DNA from: CAZJRB01 sp964547995
GTDB taxonomy: Bacteria; Planctomycetota; Planctomycetia; Pirellulales; Thermoguttaceae
Assembly: GCA_964547995.1 (NCBI GenBank)
Contig: CAZJRB010000132.1
Location: forward strand, 1-18,846
Reading direction: 5' to 3'
DNA length: 18,846 nt
Under the pieces are notes generated by a model. The model was not told where the DNA came from, did no database searches, and worked only from the letters and a program-made list of their open reading frames with translations. The stretch's first letter is position 1, and each line of letters starts with the position of its first letter. The position numbers and the translations under genes are program-made. Positions 1-7,854 of the stretch are shown here, one piece after another.

Positions 1-2
1 GA

Positions 3-416
3 AATCAAGCCAACCACCACTGGAACACCATGAACCGCCATCAATTTCAGGAATGGAGCGAGCCAGAGCTTGTCTTCGCACCCGATGAGAAGGATGCCGT
101 TTGGGCCAGCGATCCGAATCAACGCACCGAGGTCTACAATATGTCGGTCTATCCGCACGCCGCGGGGTTCATTGGTCTGCCAACGATGTTCCGGCTCATC
201 AAGCGTATCCCGAAAAGCGACGTCACTCGCGGCCAGAGTCCGAATGAGGGTCCGATTGATGTTCAACTCGCCACGAGCGATGATGGTCGTACGTGGCACC
301 GCACGGTGCCGCGCGTGAACATGATTCCACGCGGCGCACCAGGCACATGCGACGGGGGTGCCATCCTCGGTGTCTCCAGCACCTGCGTTCATGTCGGCGA
401 CAAGACCTGGAAATGA
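3..416 (+). pseudogene. Truncated BNR/propeller glycosidase-like fragment
   Basis: The reading frame is open to the window's left edge, so the true start lies upstream; the ATG at 30 is only an internal methionine. The visible part resembles the N-terminal or middle blades of secreted BNR/five-bladed-propeller glycosidase-like proteins: WSEPELVFAPDEKDA, then YNMSVYPHAAGFIGLPTMFR, then an Asp-box-like ATSDDGRTWHRT, then a glycine-rich GGAILGVSS segment. The protein stops abruptly at DKTWK-stop, in the middle of what should be a beta strand. Only about 40 bases then separate it from the next gene. The remaining blades are absent downstream, so I read this as the 5' remnant of a gene whose 3' part was lost. 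The family call comes from motif resemblance and is moderately sure; the truncation is clear if that family is right. Confidence 0.55.
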
Positions 417-456
417 ACAACTGCCGTCTGTTTTCGCTTTCAACGGAGCTATCGGA

Positions 457-1767
457 ATGAAACGACATCATGCATCTCTGCCCGTAACCATGAAACACAC
501 CCTCAACCTCCTCAGCGTCCTGCTGCTCGCGCCGCTGGCGGCTCTCGCACAGAACTCCGCAACGAAGCCTGACTCAGGGCGGGCCGCCTTCTTCGAGGAA
601 CACATCCTCTGGCAGAACAAGGAAGACAATGCGTGGCCCTATCACGTCTATGGCCTCGTCCAGTCCGCAAAGGGCACGCTGCTTGCCTTTGCCGAAGGGC
701 GTCAAGGAAAAGGAGGCGATGCCGACCCGCATCATCTGGTCGTGAAACGCAGCACCGACGGCGGTCGCAGCTGGTCTCGAAACATCTATGTCGAAAGGGC
801 GGATGGCGCTTTCTGGGCCGCCAACGGCCAGCCGGGCAAGCTGGAATGCTGGACGAATACCGCACCGGTCGTCGATGAGAAAACGGGCCGCGTTTTCTTC
901 TTCTACGCGCTGAACGAGGGCACGCGACACCAAAACTGGACCCGCGTGTTCTACCGCTACAGTGATGACGACGGTCTGACTTGGCAGCCGTCGCCTCAAG
1001 ATGGCGGCCGCGTCGAAGTGACGAACCTGTTCACGGATAATCCCCACGGTTGGACGTTCCACATGCCCGGCCCCGGCCACGGCATCCAACTCCGCCACCA
1101 GCAAGGAAAACATGCAGACAGGAACGGGCGGCTGGTGCTCGCGGTGTGGCATCGCCGCGCGGTGACGGCCAGCCCGCGTCTCTACGGTGTTTCGATGCTC
1201 GTCAGCGACGATCACGGCCAAACGTGGCGGCGAGCAGGTGACGCCGGTATCGGCCACGGCATGGGCGAGGGCCGCATCGTGGAACTGGAGGATGGCCGCA
1301 TTCTGCTGAACGCGCGCGGCGGCGCGGCGGAGAAGATCAACACTCAGAAGCACCGCGTCTATGCCTGGAGCGAGGATGCGGGCGAGACCTTTGGGAAACC
1401 GGTGGTCCGCACCGAGTTTGCATACAGCGCAAATGGCTGCGATTCTTCGATCCAGCGTTACGCCACAACGGCGCAGCACGGGCAGAGCATCCTTCTGTTC
1501 AGCCGGCCGGCAGATCCGCAGCAGCGCGCCCGCATGACGGTGAGCCTGAGCGCCGACGAAGGGGAAACCTGGTCAAAGCACAAGCTCGTCCACGAGGGGC
1601 CAAGCTTCTACTCGGACATCATCGTCCTGCCGGACCGCACCATCGGCCTGCTCTACGGCAAGGGCAAAAGTCCCCACCGTCAGCTTCCCGACCACGTCGT
1701 CTTCGCACGATTCAATCTTGAATGGCTGACCAGCGTCGCGAAATCCAAGACCATCGGCGATGACTGA
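457..1767 (+). CDS. Secreted sialidase (GH33-like, BNR repeats)
   Basis: Putative exo-alpha-sialidase releasing terminal sialic acid or a related sugar outside the cytoplasm. I chose ATG 457 because CGGAG lies about 8 bases upstream; ATG 490 would also leave a working signal peptide (LLSVLLLAPLAALAQ). The 436-residue length fits a six-bladed sialidase propeller. Five Asp boxes are visible: STDGGRSW, SDDDGLTW, SDDHGQTW, SEDAGETF and SADEGETW. Candidate catalytic residues include E271 (GEGRIVEL), R287 (LLNAR) and the tyrosine nucleophile candidate Y385 (FYSDIIVLPD). The C-terminus ends in the family-like FARFNLEWL. The usual YRIP arginine is replaced: the equivalent segment reads YHVYGLV (62-68), and a DPHH motif (90-93) follows EGR (80-82). 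This is probably a distinct subfamily, so substrate specificity is uncertain. Confidence 0.85.
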   Translation: MKRHHASLPVTMKHTLNLLSVLLLAPLAALAQNSATKPDSGRAAFFEEHILWQNKEDNAWPYHVYGLVQSAKGTLLAFAEGRQGKGGDADPHHLVVKRSTDGGRSWSRNIYVERADGAFWAANGQPGKLECWTNTAPVVDEKTGRVFFFYALNEGTRHQNWTRVFYRYSDDDGLTWQPSPQDGGRVEVTNLFTDNPHGWTFHMPGPGHGIQLRHQQGKHADRNGRLVLAVWHRRAVTASPRLYGVSMLVSDDHGQTWRRAGDAGIGHGMGEGRIVELEDGRILLNARGGAAEKINTQKHRVYAWSEDAGETFGKPVVRTEFAYSANGCDSSIQRYATTAQHGQSILLFSRPADPQQRARMTVSLSADEGETWSKHKLVHEGPSFYSDIIVLPDRTIGLLYGKGKSPHRQLPDHVVFARFNLEWLTSVAKSKTIGDD

Positions 1768-1833
1768 CGCGGTGCTGCACAAGGGTGAACGAGTGTCAAA
1801 TGAACGAGGTAAGGCGTAAAAAGGAACTCCTGT

Positions 1834-2264
1834 ATGAATCCACAACACGGCAAGACGCTCGTGGAGGAAGCTGCGTCACGCGGATTCGCCAAGCTGCGGA
1901 AATTGACGGAGGGCACCGGGCGGACCTGGTGCGGTTCGGGCTGGGCGTGGAGAAGCTTCCCGCGGCCGGGTTGTGCCATTTGGGCAACATTTCGTACTGT
2001 CTGGGCGAGGAGGCCTCGGCGAAGGAAATTCTCGCGGAATTGGAGTCGCGGAAACTGCGGGACGACTGGGGCGACACCTTTGAGCGAACGCGGGCGCATC
2101 TGGCCGAAAACGGGGTGGATATCGAAAAGACCCGGCTGACGCTGGGGCCGTGGTTGGAGTTCGATCCCGACAAAGAACGGTTCAAGGGCAACGAGGAGGC
2201 CAACGGGATGCTCACTCGCGATTACCGGGCGCCTTTTATTGTGCCCAAAGAGGAGGAGGTTTGA
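1834..2264 (+). pseudogene. Gfo/Idh/MocA oxidoreductase, C-terminal remnant
   Basis: A plausible start (ATG 1834, with AAAAAGGA about 7 bases upstream) begins a short frame reading MNPQHGKTLVEEAASRGFAK. From about 1905 the recognisable coding continues in a different frame: HRADLVRFG, LCHLGNISYCLG, TLGPWLEFDPDKERFKGN, EEANGMLTRDYRAPF, ending at the TGA at 2262-2264. This is the C-terminal tail of the long secreted Gfo/Idh/MocA oxidoreductases common in Planctomycetota. The Rossmann domain, the EKP motif and most of the C-terminal sheet are missing. The remnant therefore joins an unknown 5' gene start to an out-of-frame oxidoreductase tail, and I infer no functional product. The MocA assignment of the tail is confident; the identity of the first 25 or so codons is unknown. 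A second, intact member of the family lies at 15810-17162. Confidence 0.65.
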
Positions 2265-2313
2265 AGCGATTGAAGATCGATGCAGCCATATCACCCGGAG
2301 GAGAAGACAGGCC

Positions 2314-4518
2314 ATGAAACGACTGTTGGTAGCGATCGTCATCCTTTCTCTGCAAGCGATCTTTGCTGTTCGGGCGGAGCCGGGCGAGCCGGAGGGCGAG
2401 GGGCGGCGCCAGGAGCTCCGCCAGATGCAGGGGAGCTATGACTACCTGGCGATCGCGCGGGCCTACGCCGACTACATGATCGCCCACGGCCGCGACGTGT
2501 ACGGCAAGCCTTCGCCGCTTTTTGTGACCGGTATGGATCGGCAGACGGGCAAGTTGATCTCGCCGCCGTTTCCCCATGTCAAGCGCAGGCCTTTCACTGC
2601 GGGGCTGGAGCGGGACCGCGAGTGCCGACCGCACGATCGGAACCACGGCCAGGCCGACCCGCTGGACCAGTTGATTCTGTTGAAGCTGCTGCACCGCTTA
2701 AGTGAAGTTACCGGTGAGGAGCGTTACGCGGACGAGGCCGAGAAGACCGCTGCATGGTGGATGACCAACACGCAGACGGGGATCGGCCTGTATCCCTGGG
2801 GCACCCACACGTACTGGAACGTGACGAAGGACGGAGGGGGCGGAACGTTTGAGTTCAACCGCCCCTGGCCGTACTGGGAGCTGGACCCTCCAGCGTTGCA
2901 GAAGTACGCCAAGGGGCTTTGGGACCATTACATCGCCGACAAGGAGACGGGGAACTTCAACCGGCACGCCCACTCGGACCGGCACGGGCCCGGCAAGGGC
3001 ATGGAATTCCCCTGGCCGGGCGCGTCGATGATCGCGACGTGGACGGAGGCCTATCTGGCGAATCCGGACCCCGAGTACCGGCGGGCGATCGAGACGATCC
3101 TGGATCGCTGGGAAAGCCTGCGCGATCCCGAGACCGGGCGGCTGGCGCCGTGCAGCAATTATCCGGAGTGGGTCTGGTACGAGGGTTACGCCTACGCTGC
3201 GAACCTCCTGGACGATTCTGCGGAGATGATCGAGGAGCAAGCGCCCGAGCTGGCGGAGAAGATGCGCGACTACGGCCGCCAGAACGACGCCGATTTTTTA
3301 GAGCGATTGGAACAGCGGCTGGACGTGAAGGGCACCGGGTTGGTGATGAGCTACCGCCGGGACAACGGCGAGTACGACAAGAGCCGACCGGACATCCTGG
3401 GCGGTCCGTGGCAGGATCGGAAGCATTACGCCGAGAAGGCTCTTTTGCTGTACGAGCGGGCTCGCCGCAGCGACTTGGCGGGTTTGCGTGAGCGTTACCA
3501 CCGGGCGGTGCTCGACACGGCCGAGGTTTACATGAGCGTCAACCCGGAGGTGCAGTGGGCGGTATGGGGTGCGAACATGTCGGACGCGATCGAGCTGATG
3601 TTTGCGGCGTATGACCTGACGGGCAACGCGGCCTACCTGCATCGAGCGGAGCACTTCGCCCGGTTGTGCATCGATCTGTTTCTCGACGAGGTTTCTCCCT
3701 TGCCGAAGATCACCAGCCACGACGATTTTTATGAGATCGAACGGGTGACGGGCAAGTCGACGGATGCCTGGATGCTCGATCTGCTGGAGCTGGAGCGGCG
3801 GCTGGGCCATTTGGACGAAGCGGCGAGGCACCCGGCGGCCGGCGCGACAAGCAGCGAAGCGCGGGCGTCCGGCGGGGCGCCGGTTTCGGGGATGCCCGTT
3901 GCGGATTGGCAGGCGGAGTTCGAGCGGGCGGTGGTTGAGGACCGCGGCGGAACGTGGGACTGCACGGCGTTGAGCAAGGCGGCCGCGAGCGTTGCGCTGG
4001 CTTACGGCGAGGACCGCCGGCGCCGGCTGTTTCTTTCCCGGCGCCAAGAGGCTTTTTGTTCCTCCGGCGGATTGCGGGTGGGGCGGCTTGAATTGATCGC
4101 CTCGGATTTCATTTCCAAGATCCCGACGCTGGAAGAAGTGAAGCCGCTGAACGGTCCCTACCGGCGGAAGTTTTCCGGCAAACACCAGGAGCCGAACACG
4201 TCCAGGTACGGGGGTTTTAAGGACGTTCTGCACCGGGCCGGCCTGTTGCTGGCCAATCGCGGGGCGAAGCCGGCGGAGGTTACCGTGAGGGCTACATTCC
4301 ACGACACCTGGCACGATCGGGAAACCGGGGAGTACCGGGTGACGCTGGAGCCCGGCGGGAAGGCGCTGGTGGCCTGCGCGGCGCCGGAGGAGCGGTTTGT
4401 TCGCCGGTTGGACGTGACGTGCGAGACGGCCGACGCGGTGAGCCTGGACCGGTTGCTGTTGATCATGGTGCCCCGCAGCCATTTATTTCTCGACAGCCCC
4501 TCAGCCGAGGAGGAGTGA
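2314..4518 (+). CDS. Secreted alpha/alpha-toroid carbohydrate-active enzyme
   Basis: The start at ATG 2314 is supported by GGAGGAG at 2297-2303 and by the signal peptide that begins there (MKRLLVAIVILSLQAIFAV, then RAEP). The 734-residue product resembles large planctomycetal proteins often labelled pectate lyase or polysaccharide lyase. The opening AYADYMIAHGRDVYGKPSPL is characteristic, followed by helical-repeat segments (QLILLKLLHRLSEVTGEERY; ASMIATWTEAYLANPDPEYR; AMWGANMSDAIEL-like at 3565-3600) and repeated aromatic/His residues (YPWGTHTYWN, HAHSDRH, YPEWVWYEGYAY). Its C-terminal 150 or so residues look like a beta sandwich (EVTVRATFHDTWHDRETGEY). It probably acts on a polysaccharide or released oligosaccharide in the periplasm or outside the cell. 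Whether it is a lyase or a hydrolase cannot be told from the sequence alone. Related folds include GH76, GH88, GH105, GH127 and PL-type toroids. Confidence 0.6.
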   Translation: MKRLLVAIVILSLQAIFAVRAEPGEPEGEGRRQELRQMQGSYDYLAIARAYADYMIAHGRDVYGKPSPLFVTGMDRQTGKLISPPFPHVKRRPFTAGLERDRECRPHDRNHGQADPLDQLILLKLLHRLSEVTGEERYADEAEKTAAWWMTNTQTGIGLYPWGTHTYWNVTKDGGGGTFEFNRPWPYWELDPPALQKYAKGLWDHYIADKETGNFNRHAHSDRHGPGKGMEFPWPGASMIATWTEAYLANPDPEYRRAIETILDRWESLRDPETGRLAPCSNYPEWVWYEGYAYAANLLDDSAEMIEEQAPELAEKMRDYGRQNDADFLERLEQRLDVKGTGLVMSYRRDNGEYDKSRPDILGGPWQDRKHYAEKALLLYERARRSDLAGLRERYHRAVLDTAEVYMSVNPEVQWAVWGANMSDAIELMFAAYDLTGNAAYLHRAEHFARLCIDLFLDEVSPLPKITSHDDFYEIERVTGKSTDAWMLDLLELERRLGHLDEAARHPAAGATSSEARASGGAPVSGMPVADWQAEFERAVVEDRGGTWDCTALSKAAASVALAYGEDRRRRLFLSRRQEAFCSSGGLRVGRLELIASDFISKIPTLEEVKPLNGPYRRKFSGKHQEPNTSRYGGFKDVLHRAGLLLANRGAKPAEVTVRATFHDTWHDRETGEYRVTLEPGGKALVACAAPEERFVRRLDVTCETADAVSLDRLLLIMVPRSHLFLDSPSAEEE

Positions 4519-4519
4519 G

Positions 4520-5011
4520 ATGGGAAGCAGAGGCATTGGATTACGGGTTGTTGCAGTCGTGTTTGTTGCGGTCGCGATGAATCATTTTGCCGGGTGGCTG
4601 CCGGCGGTCGATTCGGGCGCGGTGGAAGCGCGGATCGACTGGTCCGGCTTCCTTGCCCGCCACGACATGCTTTGGAAGCGTCTGCCGAGCTACCGCTCCG
4701 AGGAGATCGACCGGTACACAGCCATGACATTCATGACGTTTCTGTCAAACTGAAACGAGAAGCTGAATTTCTACGCGAACGACTGGAACGGCAAGCACAA
4801 CAACGGCGTCCCTTTGTTCATGCCGCACCTGCTGCTCGATTATCCTTATATGCGGGGTGGGACCATTTATAACTGGCGGCATTGCCCCATGATCGAGAGG
4901 GATAAGAATGGCCGGGTGAAGGTTAACGACGTCATTCATCAAACCGAGGGCTATCTGCTTGATTTGTCGTTTCGGTCGGATAAAAATGCACCAAATGACA
5001 AGGAACAATGA
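4520..5011 (+). pseudogene. Broken secreted-protein gene with in-frame TGA
   Basis: ATG 4520 follows the previous stop by one base and encodes a hydrophobic export signal (VVAVVFVAVAMNHFAGWLPA), then IDWSGFLARHDMLWKRLP. That phrase resembles the mature N-terminus of large secreted glycoside hydrolases, where it is normally followed by a Trp/Glu-Gly-Ala-Phe stretch. Here it changes to unrelated residues and reaches TGA at 4751-4753. The same frame then stays open to 5011 and encodes protein-like sequence (NFYANDWNGKHNNGVPLF, LLLDYPYMRGGTIYNWRH). The simplest reading is a gene stump fused to the tail of another gene, or one gene with a large deletion plus a nonsense codon. I do not recognise the tail. 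Neither half looks functional. Confidence 0.4.
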
Positions 5012-5012
5012 A

Positions 5013-7760
5013 ATGAACAAGCGTATCAGCAGAAGAACATTTAATCGCGTCGTTGGCGGCATCGGTCCGACCTCGATTGTGGTGGCTGCGGCAGTGGTAA
5101 GTCTTGTGTTCTCGGCCTCAACGCGTGCGTTTGCCGGGCCGAAGCAGGAGGAACATGAAACCGCCAAGCAGTTGCCGCAGGTGGTCAAGTTGGCCCGCGA
5201 CACGATCGAGTTTGTCGGCAAGGTCAAGCCGGTCGGCGAGGGCCTTCGCAGCGAGCTGAAACGGCTTGAAAAGGAACTCGAAGCGAACCCGGGTGATGGC
5301 AACATTTCTAAACGGATTCTCGCGATCCGTCGCGAGATCCTCTTTTTACATCCGGCGCTCGATTTCGAGAGGATCCTGATCAACCGCAATCCGCCCACCA
5401 CATACAGCCATAACGGCGACCAGCATCTGGGGCGCCACAGCCGACCGGGGCCCGGTTTGACGATTCTTTCCGATTGGAAGAGTGGCAATCCGCGTGTGAC
5501 AACCATCCTCCAAAGCAAGATTCCGATCGGCGCCGTTCGGAATCCCGACTTGAGCTACGATGGGAAGCGGGTGGTATTCTCGTTTTGTGATCATACGGAG
5601 AAAACAGCTAATCTGCGGCGCTACTTCCTGTATGAAGCGACCGTAGATGGTTCCTGGGTCCGCCAGTTGACGGGAACGAAGCGAGACGACCTGGAGACTG
5701 CCAATGGCCGTGCGACCGTGTTGATCGAGGACAACGATCCGTGTTATCTTCCCGACGGCGATATCCTGTTCGTCTCGACTCGCTCGCAAACGTTCGGTCG
5801 ATGTCACGGAACTCGCTACAATCCCGCGTTCGTACTCTACCGCTGCGACGGCAACGGCGACAAGATCCGCCGGTTGTCGTATAACAACGAGAACGAGTAC
5901 GAGCCCTCGGTGTTGAACGACGGTCGCATCGTGTATACCCGCTGGGAATACACTAACCGCCACGAAATGCTCTTTCACATGCTTTGGTGGTGTCGTCCGG
6001 ACGGCACGGAGGCCTCTAATCTCTACGGCGCCGACACGTTCCATCCGATGATGGTGGTCGAAGCGCAGGCCATACCCGGTACGCACAAAATTGTGGCAAC
6101 GGCCATGGCGCACCATAGCTACAGCACGGGTACCACGGTGGTCCTGGATACCAACCTGGGCGAGAACGGCGAGGAGCCGGTCACGCACGTCACGCCGGAA
6201 ACGCCCTATCCGGAGACGCACGGATGGCCCTCGGTGCATTACAGCCATCCGTATCCGATCACCGAAGATTTGTTCCTGGTGTCGCGAGGCGCCTATCGCA
6301 TTCCGAGGCAGCGGAGCGCGGTCCCACCGGCCGGTCGGGCGATTTACCTGATCGACACGATGGGCGGACGCGAATTGATCTACGAAGACCCCAGCGTTGC
6401 GTCCTTCTCGCCCATTCCGATCCGTAAACGCCGGCGCCCGCCCGTGCTGCCTTCCGTTCTTCCGGACGAATCGCCCGACTATGGCACCGTTTACGTCCAG
6501 AACGCCTACCTGACCCGCAACGATCCGGAAGGCAAGATTCAGCCCGGCTCGATCAAGGCGATTCGCGTCAATGCGTTGGGCGTGAAACCGCAGGGCATCC
6601 AGGCTCAGTGCAACCCGGTAAGTCCGAACGACATACCCAAGAAAGTGCTGGGCACGGTTCCCGTCGACGAAAACGGCTCGGCCTATTTCAAGATTCCCGC
6701 GCGCACCTCCGTACAACTCCAGATTCTCGACAAGAACGGCATGGCTATCTTGACCGAGAAGAGTTTCTTCTATCTGCAACCGGGCGAGAACCGCGGCTGC
6801 GTCGGCTGCCACGAACCGAGCGGAACCAGCCCCGATACGGCTGCGATGGCCAAGATCGCGCGCATGAAACCGGCCGATCTTACGCCCCCGGCCGGGCCTG
6901 ACTACCCTGGCGGCATGAGCTATCGCCGCACGGTCCAGCCGGTAATGGACCGGTACTGCATCCAGTGCCACGGACTCGAGAAGAAGGAGAAAGGTATCAA
7001 CCTCGTCGACGACGGGCAAACCGAGTACGGGCAGCCCTGGCCGTTACCCTCACCGGGCGCTTATTTGGCGTTACTGGCGCAAGGTGAGCACCGAGTCGGC
7101 CGGAGAGCTTTCATGGGAGGCCATCCATGGGACGGGGCCAGGGTGACGATGGGTAGTATCGAGTACAACATCAGCCGCCCTTACCGGTTCTATGCGCATG
7201 GGAACAAGGTCTCGCATATACTGGCCAAGGGTGATAAGAACCATAAGAAGCTTATTGATAGTGACCGTGATAGTTACATGCGAGTCATCGAATGGTTGGA
7301 CCTCAACGGTCAGTGTTTTGGCGACCTGTTCCCCAACACGAACAAGATAGTACAGCGAGGCGTCGACCCGGCTGCGCTGAGCGAACTGCGTGCCTTCGTC
7401 AAGGAACTCTTTGGCGAAGAACTGGCCCGGCAACCCGAGCGAGCGCTCGTCAATCCCGCGCAACCGGAGGAGAGCCGAATCCTGATGGCTCCGCTGGCCG
7501 CAGAAGCCGGCGTCTGGGGGCAGATTGAAGGTTTCTCGAGCAAGCAAGATCCGAAGTTCAAGAGGATGGTCGAGCTGGTCGATCGGTGTATCGTCAGGCG
7601 CCCAAATGAGAACGTCTACGGCTGGCAACCGGTTCTGGAATGCGGCGGCGGAGTCCCTTGGGTCATTGAAGCCCGAAAGAACCATCTCGCGAAAGTCCGA
7701 GGCACAAGCGGCGGTGTCCCCATGCCCCCGGATTCAATGAGCCAAAGAGACTCAGACTAA
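5013..7760 (+). CDS. HzsA-like di-heme secreted protein
   Basis: A 915-residue protein resembling the hydrazine synthase alpha-subunit superfamily, which is widespread in non-anammox Planctomycetota. ATG 5013 has AAGGA 8-9 bases upstream. The N-terminus carries a Tat-type motif (SRRTF, 6-10), a hydrophobic stretch and AFAG. Propeller-like blades follow: NPDLSYDGKRVVFSF, NDPCYLPDGDILFVSTR and EYEPSVLNDGRIVYTRWEY. Two c-type heme sites are visible, CVGCH (596-600) and CIQCH (649-653). The second sits in a planctomycete cytochrome-like context (VQPVMDRYCIQCHG). The C-terminal part includes VIEWLDLNGQCFGD, also usual in this group. I see no tyrosine in the dozen residues after the first heme site, where anammox HzsA has a reported axial tyrosine. 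No hzsB or hzsC neighbour is present, so hydrazine synthesis is unlikely. The reaction is unknown; a redox role beside CAZymes is inference. Confidence 0.75.
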   Translation: MNKRISRRTFNRVVGGIGPTSIVVAAAVVSLVFSASTRAFAGPKQEEHETAKQLPQVVKLARDTIEFVGKVKPVGEGLRSELKRLEKELEANPGDGNISKRILAIRREILFLHPALDFERILINRNPPTTYSHNGDQHLGRHSRPGPGLTILSDWKSGNPRVTTILQSKIPIGAVRNPDLSYDGKRVVFSFCDHTEKTANLRRYFLYEATVDGSWVRQLTGTKRDDLETANGRATVLIEDNDPCYLPDGDILFVSTRSQTFGRCHGTRYNPAFVLYRCDGNGDKIRRLSYNNENEYEPSVLNDGRIVYTRWEYTNRHEMLFHMLWWCRPDGTEASNLYGADTFHPMMVVEAQAIPGTHKIVATAMAHHSYSTGTTVVLDTNLGENGEEPVTHVTPETPYPETHGWPSVHYSHPYPITEDLFLVSRGAYRIPRQRSAVPPAGRAIYLIDTMGGRELIYEDPSVASFSPIPIRKRRRPPVLPSVLPDESPDYGTVYVQNAYLTRNDPEGKIQPGSIKAIRVNALGVKPQGIQAQCNPVSPNDIPKKVLGTVPVDENGSAYFKIPARTSVQLQILDKNGMAILTEKSFFYLQPGENRGCVGCHEPSGTSPDTAAMAKIARMKPADLTPPAGPDYPGGMSYRRTVQPVMDRYCIQCHGLEKKEKGINLVDDGQTEYGQPWPLPSPGAYLALLAQGEHRVGRRAFMGGHPWDGARVTMGSIEYNISRPYRFYAHGNKVSHILAKGDKNHKKLIDSDRDSYMRVIEWLDLNGQCFGDLFPNTNKIVQRGVDPAALSELRAFVKELFGEELARQPERALVNPAQPEESRILMAPLAAEAGVWGQIEGFSSKQDPKFKRMVELVDRCIVRRPNENVYGWQPVLECGGGVPWVIEARKNHLAKVRGTSGGVPMPPDSMSQRDSD

Positions 7761-7764
7761 GTTG

Positions 7765-7791
7765 GCAGGATGGTGTCGAAAGTCCATGCTT
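7765..7791 (+). repeat. 27-bp direct repeat, copy 1
   Basis: A 27-base sequence containing GGATGGTGTCGAAAGTCC starts 4 bases after the stop of the HzsA-like gene. An exact copy lies at 8680-8706, just after the next gene's stop. The flanking AAGTT is also shared, with a small indel. The two copies therefore bracket the deleted sulfatase gene. Confidence 0.85.
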
Positions 7792-7854
7792 CAGAATGTT
7801 GTGAGGTCAACACGATGAGAACGATCCCTGAAGGAGAGAAAGGAACTCAGCACG

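Noticed and set aside
574..1479. A 301-codon minus-strand open frame opposite the sialidase
   Set aside because: The plus strand has five Asp boxes and a sialidase C-terminus; the antisense frame has no recognisable family.
3298..4482. A 394-codon minus-strand open frame opposite the toroid enzyme
   Set aside because: It is the antisense shadow of a signal-peptide-bearing gene in GC-rich DNA, with no motif, RBS or plausible start.
4751..4753. Selenocysteine at the in-frame TGA
   Set aside because: No convincing bacterial SECIS stem-loop directly follows, no selenoprotein family is recognised, and the residues just before the stop also look disrupted.
5346..7019. A 557-codon minus-strand open frame opposite the HzsA-like gene
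   Set aside because: It lies wholly antisense to a gene with clear heme motifs and propeller repeats, is rich in Arg/Val/His in a way expected from complemented GC-rich codons, and has no recognisable domain.
5013..7760. Anammox hydrazine synthase
   Set aside because: No hzsB, hzsC or hydrazine dehydrogenase genes are nearby, and HzsA-like proteins are common in non-anammox Planctomycetota.
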